NCBI GenBank assembly: GCA_001302245.1
Contig: LGYU01000022.1
Span: 1 to 64,000, forward strand
Direction of reading: 5' to 3'
Length of the DNA: 64,000 nt
Source: Chitinophagaceae bacterium PMP191F
GTDB lineage: Bacteria > Bacteroidota > Bacteroidia > Chitinophagales > Chitinophagaceae
The notes beneath the pieces were generated by a model that saw only the letters and a program-made list of their open reading frames with translations, was not told where the DNA came from and did no database searches. Position numbers and translations under genes: made by a program. Shown in pieces: positions 35,880 through 44,615 of this stretch (position 1 is its first letter; every line of letters begins with the position of its first letter).

Positions 35880-37913
35880 CTACCAAATCCTCACCCTTAC
35901 ACTATCAGGTCTGTAAAGCTTATCGCCTGGCTGCACATTGAATACTTTGTAAAAAGCATCTACATCCGCCATAGGGCCGTTAACACGGTATTGGGCAGGA
36001 GAATGTACATCGGTCAGTAATTGGTTTGCCAATGCCTCCTTGCGTGCATGTCCCAGCCAGCCCAATGCGTATCCCAGGAAATAACGTTGTTGAGGAGTAA
36101 GTCCTGCAATTTTTTGTCCCTTTTTGAATTGTTCTGTATGTTGAAAGGCATCCCAACCAAGCAAAATACCACCCAGGTCGGCAATGTTTTCGCCAAGGGT
36201 TGCTTTGCCATTGATGCGTAAAGTATCTACCACCACATATTCGTTGAACTGTTTTACCATTACCTGTGCTTTGGCATTGAACCGGCGCTCATCTTCCTGC
36301 GTCCACCAGCTTACCAGGTTGCCGGATGCATCAAACAAACGACCTTCATCGTCAAAGCCGTGTGTAATTTCATGGCCAATAGTGGATGCAGCTGCATATC
36401 CATATACCACGGCATCGTCCAGCTCATTATCCAGGAATCCGGGCACGGTAAAGATACCGGCTGGTAACACGATCTCGTTATTGGAAGGATTGTAATAAGC
36501 ATTGTATTCCTGCGGAGGCATTTCCCATTCTGTTCTGTCAACCGGTTTACCCAGTTTGTTCATGTAGAAATGATAGTACCATTTGTAACCTTGTTGTATG
36601 TTCAGTACCAACGGACCTTTATTGATCTGCATGGTAGAGAAATCTTTCCATTTGTCAGGATAACCAACTTTCTTTTTCATGGCAGCCAGCTTGATCAATG
36701 CTTTGCTTTTGGTGCTGTCGCTCATCCAGTCGAGTTTTTCAATACGATCTTTCAACGCACTGCGGATGGCTTCTACCATGGTGTCGTATCGTTTGCGCGT
36801 TGTTTCGCTGAAATATTCTTTCACAAACAACTGACCCACCAGTTCGCCCATAAGACCTTTTTGTGTATCCAGCATCTTTTTCCAGCGCGGACGTTGTTTT
36901 TTTACACCGCGTAAGGTCTGGGAGTAAAACGCAAAATCCTGGTCGGCAAATGACCTGTTGAGAAATTCCGCAGAACGGTTGACCAGGTTCCAGCGCAGGT
37001 AGGTTTTCCAGCTATCGAGCGGAACGGAAGTTAATGCTGTATTGAGGGCTTTAAAAAACTCGGGCTGTCCTATAATAACAGAATCAATTTTATTTGCTCC
37101 CATACGTACCATCAACGCTTTCCAGTCTGCTACCGGCGCTATTTTCCTGATATCGGTAATGGCAAATTTATTGTAGTTGGCATGCGGATCACGTAGTTGT
37201 TCCAGCTTACGGGATGCTTTAGCCAGTTGCGTTTCGAGGCTCATTACTGTTTGGGCATTGGCAGTCGCAGTTAATGAGTCATCACCCAGTAAATGAAGCA
37301 TTTTTGCAATATGCAGCACGTAAGCATTTCGGATAGAAACAGAATGTTCGTCGGTATTAAAATAATAATCCCTGTTAGGCAATCCCAAACCACCTTGGTA
37401 CAGGTACAGCGCCATTTCATTACTGTTTTTCATATCCTGCGATACAAATAATGTAAAGGCGGGAGAAATGCCACTACTGTGCCAATCGGTCAAGAGGTTC
37501 AGCAGAGAAGGGATGTCCCGGATGCTGTTGATACTGTCAAATTCTGGTTGTAAGGGAGCAATGCCCGTTTTTTCAATGGCTGCTGTGTCCATCGCACTAT
37601 ACCAGAAATCGGCAATCATTCTGCCTGCACCGTTGGGTGCGTTTTCTTTTACAGCTTTTTCATTGATGGCCAGTACACGTTTATATAGTTCTTCGTTCAC
37701 AAGATTGCCTATGCTCCAGCTGCTTTCCTCATCTGGTATAGGGTTTTGTTTTAGCCATGCTCCATTGGCATATAAGAAGAAATCATTACCAGGTTTAACT
37801 GTAGTGTCCATGTGTACAGCCACTACATCTGGTTTGACTGTTTTATCTGTTTCGTGGCAGGAAGTGATAGTAATGGCAATGGTCATACCGATCAGCAAGC
37901 AGGAATTTCTCAT
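35880..37913 (-). CDS. M13 family zinc metallopeptidase (neprilysin-like), lipoprotein
   Basis: A 677-residue protein with a lipoprotein signal (ITITSC, lipid Cys19). Residues ~35-430 form the M13 N-domain (DTTVKPGNDFFLYANGAWL), and the catalytic C-domain follows. Zinc motifs are complete: His514-Glu515-x-x-His518 in IGHEITHGFDDEG and Glu575 in LGENIADLGG (ExxxD), with the usual ~60-residue spacing. The length is close to the family norm (~670-700). It cleaves short peptides in the periplasm or at the surface. Its neighbours are unrelated, and it faces kdsC convergently. Confidence 0.93.
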   Translation of the reverse strand: MRNSCLLIGMTIAITITSCHETDKTVKPDVVAVHMDTTVKPGNDFFLYANGAWLKQNPIPDEESSWSIGNLVNEELYKRVLAINEKAVKENAPNGAGRMIADFWYSAMDTAAIEKTGIAPLQPEFDSINSIRDIPSLLNLLTDWHSSGISPAFTLFVSQDMKNSNEMALYLYQGGLGLPNRDYYFNTDEHSVSIRNAYVLHIAKMLHLLGDDSLTATANAQTVMSLETQLAKASRKLEQLRDPHANYNKFAITDIRKIAPVADWKALMVRMGANKIDSVIIGQPEFFKALNTALTSVPLDSWKTYLRWNLVNRSAEFLNRSFADQDFAFYSQTLRGVKKQRPRWKKMLDTQKGLMGELVGQLFVKEYFSETTRKRYDTMVEAIRSALKDRIEKLDWMSDSTKSKALIKLAAMKKKVGYPDKWKDFSTMQINKGPLVLNIQQGYKWYYHFYMNKLGKPVDRTEWEMPPQEYNAYYNPSNNEIVLPAGIFTVPGFLDNELDDAVVYGYAAASTIGHEITHGFDDEGRLFDASGNLVSWWTQEDERRFNAKAQVMVKQFNEYVVVDTLRINGKATLGENIADLGGILLGWDAFQHTEQFKKGQKIAGLTPQQRYFLGYALGWLGHARKEALANQLLTDVHSPAQYRVNGPMADVDAFYKVFNVQPGDKLYRPDSVRVRIW

Positions 37914-38301
37914 AGTATATGCTCTTAATAGTGAATAAAGATAGCAGATAGAAATGCCCGTATCTGGGTATTTTTTGTATCGTTATCCTGAATCGTCATC
38001 ATGACAAACTTTTACTTGTATGTTTTGCTTCCGGTTCGTACACGGTGTTAAAACAATGAATGCATCAGTGAAAACATATATTGACGATTGTCATTCTTTT
38101 GTGTATATTTTTTTGATTTTTTATATAAAGGAGTATGAACATTTTGCAAGCAGGTTTATCAGAATGTAGCCGTTATTTATTTTATAAACACTATAGCTAT
38201 AATGGGTGAAAAAACGGTTCCCGGCTGGTAAGTGGTTGTTTAAATTTGACCGGAGCTGGTTATATGTTGTAACCGGCATCATTGCCAAAAACTACTTAAA
38301 C
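37914..38301. other. Divergent intergenic region (388 bp)
   Basis: It separates the divergent M13 and metzincin genes, so it should hold two promoters, but I could not assign a clean TTTG/TAnnTTTG pair. It is T-rich (for example 38104-38130) and holds no gene with a recognisable product. A GTG at 38206 is in frame with the metzincin, but the leader it adds is not signal-like. Confidence 0.55.
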
Positions 38302-39648
38302 ATGTTTGTCAAAGCCATTCTTTTTCTATGTATGGTGTTGCTGATGGAACAAATGATACAGGCACAGGAATACCGTGCAAATACCAGTCGTAGTTGGAAA
38401 TGGCCTTCTACTGATATCAAGGTTTCATGGGTAAATCCATCGTTTGATAATGCTACCGAAAGAAGATGGGTGGAAGAAGCTATTGGTGATACATGGGAAA
38501 AAGAATCGGGTATTGTGTTTAAATGGGTTGATAATACTGAAAATGATTTTGGTATCAAGATCAGGATAGCGGACGAATGGCCCCGGACATTCGGACTGGG
38601 CAACCAGATAGCCAGGATGCCTGCAGGTATGATATTGAATTTTGACTTTTATAAATGGTTGCCGATCAGAGATGGTAACCGTGCACAGGTCATGAACAGA
38701 AAGGAGTTTTATATTAAAGTAATTGCTATCCATGAATTTGGTCATGCATTGGGATTTGCGCACGAACAGGCAAGATCGGATTGTTATTTTTGTGATGAAA
38801 AACAGGCCGGGGGCGAAGTGGAAGGTGACTGGTATATCACTACCTGCGATCTGAGTTCGGTGATGAACTATTGCAATCCACGCTATAATAATAATGGTAA
38901 GCTCAGTGATGGTGATATTGAAGGCATCAGGGCACTGTATGGTTATCCCAAAGACAAACAGGGAAGCTATTCAGCTCTTAGTCTTGCTTATACCACCAAT
39001 AATCTAAATGATAATACCTACGGTAGTGCCATTAAAGTGTATGTAAGCGGGGCTTATGATGAGATCAATAAAATTGAATCTGTTAATTATAAACTTGATA
39101 ACAGGTTTAACCCCAGCCAGGTATTTTCAAGAAGTGCCTTGGATAATTTTGCACTTAAAGTAAATGCTGCCAATTCTATCAATTTCTCTATTATAGCTGC
39201 TGTAAAATACAAAGATGGGACTACCCGGGAAGTGAGCAGGGCCATCAACTATATCAAACCCAGCGGCCCTGTGGAAAAGCCTGTTGTAAGAGTTCCGTGT
39301 CAGCACAGGATCGAATGTAATCACCGGGTAGCCTGTGTACATACTATGAGTTGTCAGCACAGAACCACCTGCCAGCATACAACTTATTGCCAGCATCGTG
39401 TTAACTGTCAGCATACCACCTATTGTCAGCACAGGATAGCCTGTCAGCACTTCTACCAGACGCCTTACGGGTTAAGGACTTCACACCAGTTCGATCTGCA
39501 GCATCAGTTTGACTGGATACACCAGTTTGACCTGGCACATCAGTTTGATTGGATACACCAGTTTGATCTTACACACCAGTTTGACTGGGTGCATCCGTTT
39601 GATATTCCGCATAGTTATGATCTGCAACATGCTTATGATTACAATTAG
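38302..39648 (+). CDS. Secreted metzincin-type protease with dual hexad-repeat tail
   Basis: I start at ATG 38302, which opens a signal peptide (MFVKAILFLCMVLLM, cleavage near QAQ); the frame upstream to 38206 is not signal-like. The 448-residue protein has a metzincin catalytic domain: HEFGHALGFAH at residues 144-154 (three zinc His plus Glu145) and a Met-turn SVMNYC with Met188. An Ig-like or linker domain covers ~230-325. The C-terminal 116 residues are two arrays of exactly nine hexads each: CxH-type (start Cys333, then every six residues to Cys381, mostly CQHRxx or CQHTTY), an 11-residue spacer (384-394), and HQFDxx-type (His395 to His443; last three diverge to HPFD, HSYD, HAYD). The hexads are not a domain I recognise. 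Secreted zinc protease is well supported; the role of the tail is unknown. Confidence 0.85.
   Translation: MFVKAILFLCMVLLMEQMIQAQEYRANTSRSWKWPSTDIKVSWVNPSFDNATERRWVEEAIGDTWEKESGIVFKWVDNTENDFGIKIRIADEWPRTFGLGNQIARMPAGMILNFDFYKWLPIRDGNRAQVMNRKEFYIKVIAIHEFGHALGFAHEQARSDCYFCDEKQAGGEVEGDWYITTCDLSSVMNYCNPRYNNNGKLSDGDIEGIRALYGYPKDKQGSYSALSLAYTTNNLNDNTYGSAIKVYVSGAYDEINKIESVNYKLDNRFNPSQVFSRSALDNFALKVNAANSINFSIIAAVKYKDGTTREVSRAINYIKPSGPVEKPVVRVPCQHRIECNHRVACVHTMSCQHRTTCQHTTYCQHRVNCQHTTYCQHRIACQHFYQTPYGLRTSHQFDLQHQFDWIHQFDLAHQFDWIHQFDLTHQFDWVHPFDIPHSYDLQHAYDYN
39298..39450 (+). repeat. 18-bp tandem coding repeats: nine CxH hexads
   Basis: Codons for Cys333 to His383: eight full six-codon units and a ninth cut after CxH. 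Cys and His of each CxH are kept in all nine; the middle residue is Gln in seven. Units are diverged at the DNA level in codon third positions, so the array is not a very recent slippage product. Confidence 0.92.
39484..39645 (+). repeat. 18-bp tandem coding repeats: nine HxFD/HxYD hexads
   Basis: Codons for residues 395-448, nine complete units running to the stop. The first six are HQFD followed by Leu-x or Trp-Ile/Val in near-alternation (LQ, WI, LA, WI, LT, WV), giving a 12-residue super-period; the last three are HPFDIP, HSYDLQ, HAYDYN. Confidence 0.92.
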
Positions 39649-39689
39649 CATGCAAGTACCGGTATTATGTTTCTGGCAGAAAGAATAAG

Positions 39690-39727
39690 AAGCGCCTAAG
39701 AAACTGTTACCCGCTATAGAGGCGCTT
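39690..39727 (+). terminator. Possible terminator of the metzincin gene
   Basis: An 8-bp stem (aagcgcct/aggcgctt) with a 22-nt loop, 41 bp after the stop, followed by tgtagtttt. The long loop and weak T-run make it tentative. Confidence 0.5.
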
Positions 39728-39811
39728 TGTAGTTTTGGCGATGCTTTGTGATTACCAGTTATCGGTTGGAAATCAAGTAATAGACCTGTACGGAATTTAT
39801 TGTGTTTATAA

Positions 39812-39843
39812 ACAACCTGAGAACATAATAATTCTCAGGTTGT
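39812..39843 (-). terminator. Terminator at the end of the polysaccharide utilisation operon
   Basis: A perfect 12-bp stem (acaacctgagaa/ttctcaggttgt) with an 8-nt loop, 14 bp beyond the stop of the last PUL gene. The following minus-strand bases (ttataaac) are only weakly T-rich. Confidence 0.7.
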
Positions 39844-39856
39844 GATTAAGTAATAA

Positions 39857-40783
39857 TCAGTTGCAAGTTACGCTGCCATTATCAGGGTCGGCCTCTGTGT
39901 ATGCACCACCATACCGGATCTCATCATAGTAAAGTAACAGGCTTACATTCTGACAAGGGCGATACGGACCAAAAAATGCATCGAATTTTGCATTGGGTGT
40001 ATAAGCTGTTCCAGCATATACAATACCATCTGCATAACCGGCCCTGCCATTCCATTGTATCATCAGTGTTCCGTTTTGCCATAGTTTGATCTGTCCATCC
40101 TGACTATCTGCTGTATTGCGCATAATAGTCATGATCACGAACGTGTTCCATTGTCCACGGGTAATAGTACCGCTATATACGGATACACCTGCTGAAGGAT
40201 TGGCAGTCGTGTTGTTATTACGGATACGCAATTCATAATTGAATGTGGCACCACTTCCTCCCGGCATTAACCGCAATTCTACCGGCGGACTCATCGGCGT
40301 TCCCTGCCATACCTGGAAGATCTGTACAGTAGATGTTGGCTGTGGCATGGCGTTGTCGGGCTTGATGGCGAATCCGAAATATTTCTTCACGCCAAATGCC
40401 AGTGCATTGGCATCACTGCCGGAAAATATCCTGTGCTGACTTTTATCATTGGTTATACTACCTGAAACAGTTGTAGGCGGCATGGCATATGCAATACTGT
40501 TGCACCCTCTGTATTGATCTGAGTTGGTAATGTAAGGGGTATTATAAGTTCCTTTGGTAATGAAAGCATAGCTGTAGCCATCATCTGTTAAAATGCTGCC
40601 GGTACCCAATGATGCATTTTCAAGGTCAATGATGCGGTTATCACTGCTGCTTAAGGTGGATAGTACTGTACTGGCCTGTGACGGGCTTACCTGCTGAACA
40701 TGTTGCTCTGCCATCTTCTGACAGGATGATATGATCAATAACAGTAGTAACTGGTGTAGTAAAAGAACGGGTTGTTTTTTCAT
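39857..40783 (-). CDS. Polysaccharide-lyase-like secreted lipoprotein
   Basis: A 308-residue protein with a lipoprotein signal (LLIISSC, lipid Cys21) and a Ser/Gln-rich tether. The rest looks like a concanavalin-type jelly roll of the Polysacc_lyase/heparinase-I-like family: GVKKYFGFAIKPDN, a QVWQGTPMSPPVELRL strand, RGQWNTFVIMTIM, LWQNGTLMIQWNG and YYDEIRYGG. Such proteins cleave uronic-acid-containing polysaccharides by beta-elimination, but I cannot name the catalytic residues, and a non-catalytic binding protein is possible. It is the last gene of the PUL, 66 bp after GH92, ending at the hairpin 39812-39843. That placement supports a surface role in glycan breakdown. Confidence 0.7.
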   Translation of the reverse strand: MKKQPVLLLHQLLLLLIISSCQKMAEQHVQQVSPSQASTVLSTLSSSDNRIIDLENASLGTGSILTDDGYSYAFITKGTYNTPYITNSDQYRGCNSIAYAMPPTTVSGSITNDKSQHRIFSGSDANALAFGVKKYFGFAIKPDNAMPQPTSTVQIFQVWQGTPMSPPVELRLMPGGSGATFNYELRIRNNNTTANPSAGVSVYSGTITRGQWNTFVIMTIMRNTADSQDGQIKLWQNGTLMIQWNGRAGYADGIVYAGTAYTPNAKFDAFFGPYRPCQNVSLLLYYDEIRYGGAYTEADPDNGSVTCN

Positions 40784-40849
40784 ATATGCAAGTATTGAGA
40801 ATGAATAAATGCATTGTTGTCAACACCTGTCACTTAATATCCTGGATGT

Positions 40850-43069
40850 TTATCTGAATATCAGGCTTCCTCCGCGCACGATCGCTGCATGGTCTATAAA
40901 TCCATCGATCTGTTGTGTGCCGTTCAGCAAAACATTGCCTGTTGGGATATTATGCAAAGATTGTTTGCTGATCCGGAACTGTTGTCCGTTCTCCATTTGC
41001 AGTGATATATTATTGAATAAAGGTGTTGTTACCGCATATTGCTGTGATGCAGGGTTAACCGGGTAAATACCCATGGAGGCAAGCACGTACCATGCGCTGA
41101 CCTGCCCGGCATCATCATTACCGCTTAATCCACCGGGGCCATCGTCATACTGACTGCTAAGAATCTGAGCAACCTGCTTGTTGGTTTTGGTATATGCTTT
41201 TACATAATTGTATAAAAAGGGAATCTGTTGTCCGGGCTCATTGCCATGCCAGTACTGGCCTTTATCAAATAATTCATCCAACGCATGTTCAAAAGATACA
41301 GGGCCGCCCATGAGTGCTATTAATCCCGGTACATCGTGGGGAACAAAAAAACTGTATTGTCTGCTGGTCCCTTCTGTAATGAAGAATAGCTTTTTGTCAG
41401 GATCAAAGTCCTTGTAAAAATTACCATTGGCATACCTGCCGTTCATAAAACCACGGGCAGAGTCAAAAACATTCCGGTAATTTTTGCCACGTTTGCTCAG
41501 TATTGCATAATCTTCCTGTTTGTTGAGTGCTAAGGCCATCCCTGCAAGACAATCATCATCATAAGTATATTCCAGTGTGCGCGATACCTGTTCCTTTACA
41601 TGAAAAGCATCTGGTATACTATCTTCCAACGGGTAGTAACCGTATTGCAGGTATGATGCCAGTGATCTTCTGCCACGTCCGTCTTTATAGGCTTCGGTAG
41701 ATGGAATGTCAAATGCATTTTTGCGCATGGCATTGTATGCCTGTTGTATATCATAATCACGGATACCTTTCTGATAGGCAGATGCAATGAATGCGGTACC
41801 ATGGTCGCCTACCATAGCTGTAGTATAGCTGTTCCAGCAGGGAAAATTAGGTAGCCATCCGCCCTGTGCTGATTTCAATATCAGGGAGCGTACAAAATCA
41901 TTTACCCGTTTGGTATCTATCAATTCCAGTAATGGTAATTGTGCCCGGAAAATATCCCACATCGAGAAATCATCATAGTAGGATCCACTGCTTAATTGTG
42001 CCACCAGGTAGTTGCCTGCAAAAACAGGATAAGTGCCGTTGTGATCACTAAAAAGACGTGGTTGCTGAAAACTATGATAAAGGGCTGTATAGAAGATCCT
42101 TTTCTTTTTTTCGTCTTTATCTGATACAATGATCTTTGACAATGTTTTATTCCAGGTAGCAGCGGCTGCACTTTTGACCTGTTCAAAATTCCAGTTAGGA
42201 ATTTCGTGGATAAGATTGTTCCGGGCAGCATCAATACCGGTGAAAGAAGTGCCTGTTTGCAAAGATACCTGTTCGTTTTTTGACAACGCAAAACCAATAT
42301 ATGCTCCCAGCTCTTTCTGATTGCTGATACTGTCTGAACCTGATGCTGTGTTGCCGGAAAAACAACCACGCACAACAAAAGACTTATTGAAACGTATGAC
42401 AAAATACCCGTTGAACCCGGCAGGTTTTCCTCTTCCCTGGTAGATACGGTGAACCGGATTGTAACCGGTGATCTCCTGTTTGGCCAAATCTACATGAATA
42501 TATCCTTTGCCAGCATCGCTGTTGGGGCGGATAAAAATGTACAGACTGTCTGTTTTTTGCATAGTGATCCGCATAATGGCGGAGCGTTCTGTAGCTGTTA
42601 TTTCCGTTACTGTATGCTGTTGCGGCAAAGTAAGCCGGTAGTAATGCGGCAATGATTGTTCCTGCTGATGTGAAAAGGGAACAGATCTTTTATCCAGAGA
42701 TAATTTCCCGGTTAAAGGCAGAATAGTAAAGCTGCCGTAGTCCTGCGTGCAGCTTCCGCTAAGCCAATGAGTGCCCCGGATGCCATAGAACATGCTGTCT
42801 TTATAATAGTAAGGCGCAAGGCATTTTTGTTCTGATTCCCGCGTCTGGGGCACCCATTGTGTCATGGCAAAGGGTAGTGTTACAGCCGGTATAGTATTGG
42901 CCAGTAATTCGGTACCGGCACCATGTGTTTGCGAGGAAAGCGTAGTGCTGGCGGCAGTGCCGGTAAGCGGATTTACATAGTACACCAGCTTATTGTTCAC
43001 CTGGGCGTTTGCCGCCGGCAGGTACATACCCATGATTACAGTGATGATAATATATCTGATATTGCCCAT
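40850..43069 (-). CDS. GH92 family alpha-mannosidase
   Basis: I start at 43069 (MGNIRYIIITVIMGMYLPAANAQ, a signal peptide), not at the frame start 43201, which would overlap the GH28 gene. The 739-residue enzyme has the GH92 layout: a beta-sandwich N-domain (YVNPLTGT, GAGTELLANTIPAVTLPFAM) and an (alpha/alpha)6 catalytic domain with LFSDHNGTYPVF, WDIFRAQLPLLELI and GLSGNDDAGQVSAWY, which carries the conserved catalytic acids. GH92 members are calcium-dependent exo-alpha-mannosidases acting with inversion. Specificity (1,2; 1,3; 1,4) is not readable. It is 37 bp after GH28 in the PUL operon, exported to the periplasm. Confidence 0.9.
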   Translation of the reverse strand: MGNIRYIIITVIMGMYLPAANAQVNNKLVYYVNPLTGTAASTTLSSQTHGAGTELLANTIPAVTLPFAMTQWVPQTRESEQKCLAPYYYKDSMFYGIRGTHWLSGSCTQDYGSFTILPLTGKLSLDKRSVPFSHQQEQSLPHYYRLTLPQQHTVTEITATERSAIMRITMQKTDSLYIFIRPNSDAGKGYIHVDLAKQEITGYNPVHRIYQGRGKPAGFNGYFVIRFNKSFVVRGCFSGNTASGSDSISNQKELGAYIGFALSKNEQVSLQTGTSFTGIDAARNNLIHEIPNWNFEQVKSAAAATWNKTLSKIIVSDKDEKKKRIFYTALYHSFQQPRLFSDHNGTYPVFAGNYLVAQLSSGSYYDDFSMWDIFRAQLPLLELIDTKRVNDFVRSLILKSAQGGWLPNFPCWNSYTTAMVGDHGTAFIASAYQKGIRDYDIQQAYNAMRKNAFDIPSTEAYKDGRGRRSLASYLQYGYYPLEDSIPDAFHVKEQVSRTLEYTYDDDCLAGMALALNKQEDYAILSKRGKNYRNVFDSARGFMNGRYANGNFYKDFDPDKKLFFITEGTSRQYSFFVPHDVPGLIALMGGPVSFEHALDELFDKGQYWHGNEPGQQIPFLYNYVKAYTKTNKQVAQILSSQYDDGPGGLSGNDDAGQVSAWYVLASMGIYPVNPASQQYAVTTPLFNNISLQMENGQQFRISKQSLHNIPTGNVLLNGTQQIDGFIDHAAIVRGGSLIFR

Positions 43070-43106
43070 AGTTGCTGAAAATAGTGAATAGCGCGCCGGT
43101 ATCTTT

Positions 43107-44612
43107 TTATTGCACTGGCTGTTGCTCAAGATAAATGCCGGTCGATCTTGCGGTGTCGATCTCCTGCGGTTTGACGATGCGCAGGGATCTGCCTGGTTCA
43201 TTGACAGTAATACCGTTTAAAAAAGCAGTCTGTACATCATCCAATGCTATTGCATAACGTGCATCGCTGTTGAACAGGTTGAACTGGATATCAAATAAAC
43301 GTATCCCTTTTACATGCCGCACATAAAAACCATATGCAGGCAGACTTTCACCGAACATATTGGGGGTGGGATAGCCGCCATCGTTTTCTTTCACTGTCAA
43401 GTTTTTTTCTTCTTCGGTGCCGCCGCCGTGTATGTCGAATATGATGTGATGCAGTTGTATATTTTCAACATAGGTGCCGGGATATGCAGTGATTGAACTG
43501 GCACGATGGCTATGACTTTCAGAAATAATATTGCTGATAATAACGTTTCTTAATGTTGCTATTCGTGTAGCAGTATCTTCTTTCAGCCGGGCGATCCTGT
43601 TCCCCAGGCGTATGAAAATGGGAGTTAAGGTAGACCTGATTGTAATATTGTTAATGAGAATATCTTCAGTTTTACCGCCATCTACACACTCCAGTGAAAT
43701 GCCTGATACACTTGCTGGTGATGCGGAAATGTTTTTGAATTTATCAGCCCATTTACGGATATGGTCTGCAGCGCTGGCATTAATGGTACAATTGCTGATG
43801 GCAATATTTTTAAAACCGCCATAACCGGGCGTACCGAATTTGATGCCATTACAATTGGTGGCTATTACACAATTGGTAATTGTTACATTTTCACAGGGAC
43901 GGTCGTTCAGATAACTTTTAAGACAGATGGCATCGTCATCACTATCAATAATACAATCGCTTACTGTTACGTTTCTACTGTCAATATCAATGCCATCTTC
44001 ATTCCAGTTGGCATGATTGTAAACCCTGATACCCTGGATCTTTACACCATCGCATCCCAGGTAGTCCTGCATCCAGAAAGCTGAATTGGTAAGGAATACA
44101 TCTTTTACTACCACATTCCTGCAGGAAATGAAGAAGATCAGTTTGGGACGATTGGGGCCATTATCACCGCGTTGCCAGAAAGGATTATCTCCATTTCCGT
44201 TAATAGTGCCTGATCCCTCAATGGCAATATCATGTTGTGATTCTGCATAAATCAATGCCAGGTTTTTTTTAGGTTTACCATTTCCTCCGTGTGTACTCAC
44301 TGATTTTACGGTAACAGGTGCATTGAACGGATAATCTGTGCTATCAGTACTGCCGGATAATACTGCACCTTTTTCGAGATACAGCGTTACAAAACTTTTC
44401 AGATAGAGCGTACCGGTGTAAAAGCTGCCGGCAGGTACCAACACAATACCACCTCCGGCCTTGCTGCAATCATCAATGGCACGTTGAATGGCTTTGGTAG
44501 AAAGTGTTTTCCCGTCTGGCCGGGCTCCATATCCTGTAATGTCATATACTTTCGGGTAACACGCTGTTGTAATGAACAACAACATTATTGCTATCGCTAT
44601 TCTCTGTTGCAT
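43107..44612 (-). CDS. GH28 family glycoside hydrolase (pectinase-type beta-helix)
   Basis: A 501-residue exported enzyme (signal peptide, then ITGYGARPDGKTLSTKAIQRAIDDC, the usual GH28 start). The right-handed beta-helix carries NEDGIDID, SDDDAICLKS and NGIKFGT, followed by an IFIRLGNR strand. The first two motifs hold the catalytic Asp residues. The canonical GHG and RIK motifs of fungal polygalacturonases are replaced by NGIKFGT and IRLGNR, as in the Bacteroidota subclade acting on rhamnogalacturonan or oligogalacturonides (family knowledge). It cleaves galacturonic-acid linkages. It starts three bases after the SusD stop, so translation is probably coupled. Confidence 0.87.
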   Translation of the reverse strand: MQQRIAIAIMLLFITTACYPKVYDITGYGARPDGKTLSTKAIQRAIDDCSKAGGGIVLVPAGSFYTGTLYLKSFVTLYLEKGAVLSGSTDSTDYPFNAPVTVKSVSTHGGNGKPKKNLALIYAESQHDIAIEGSGTINGNGDNPFWQRGDNGPNRPKLIFFISCRNVVVKDVFLTNSAFWMQDYLGCDGVKIQGIRVYNHANWNEDGIDIDSRNVTVSDCIIDSDDDAICLKSYLNDRPCENVTITNCVIATNCNGIKFGTPGYGGFKNIAISNCTINASAADHIRKWADKFKNISASPASVSGISLECVDGGKTEDILINNITIRSTLTPIFIRLGNRIARLKEDTATRIATLRNVIISNIISESHSHRASSITAYPGTYVENIQLHHIIFDIHGGGTEEEKNLTVKENDGGYPTPNMFGESLPAYGFYVRHVKGIRLFDIQFNLFNSDARYAIALDDVQTAFLNGITVNEPGRSLRIVKPQEIDTARSTGIYLEQQPVQ

Positions 44613-44615
44613 AAA

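Noticed and set aside
39127-39450. A 107-codon minus-strand frame opposite the metzincin repeats
   Set aside because: It is the antisense shadow of the 18-bp repeats; its regular Thr/Gly pattern simply mirrors the CxH codons.
39298-39645. Reading the hexad DNA repeats as a CRISPR array
   Set aside because: The 18-bp units are contiguous, in frame, have no spacers and encode a conserved peptide pattern.
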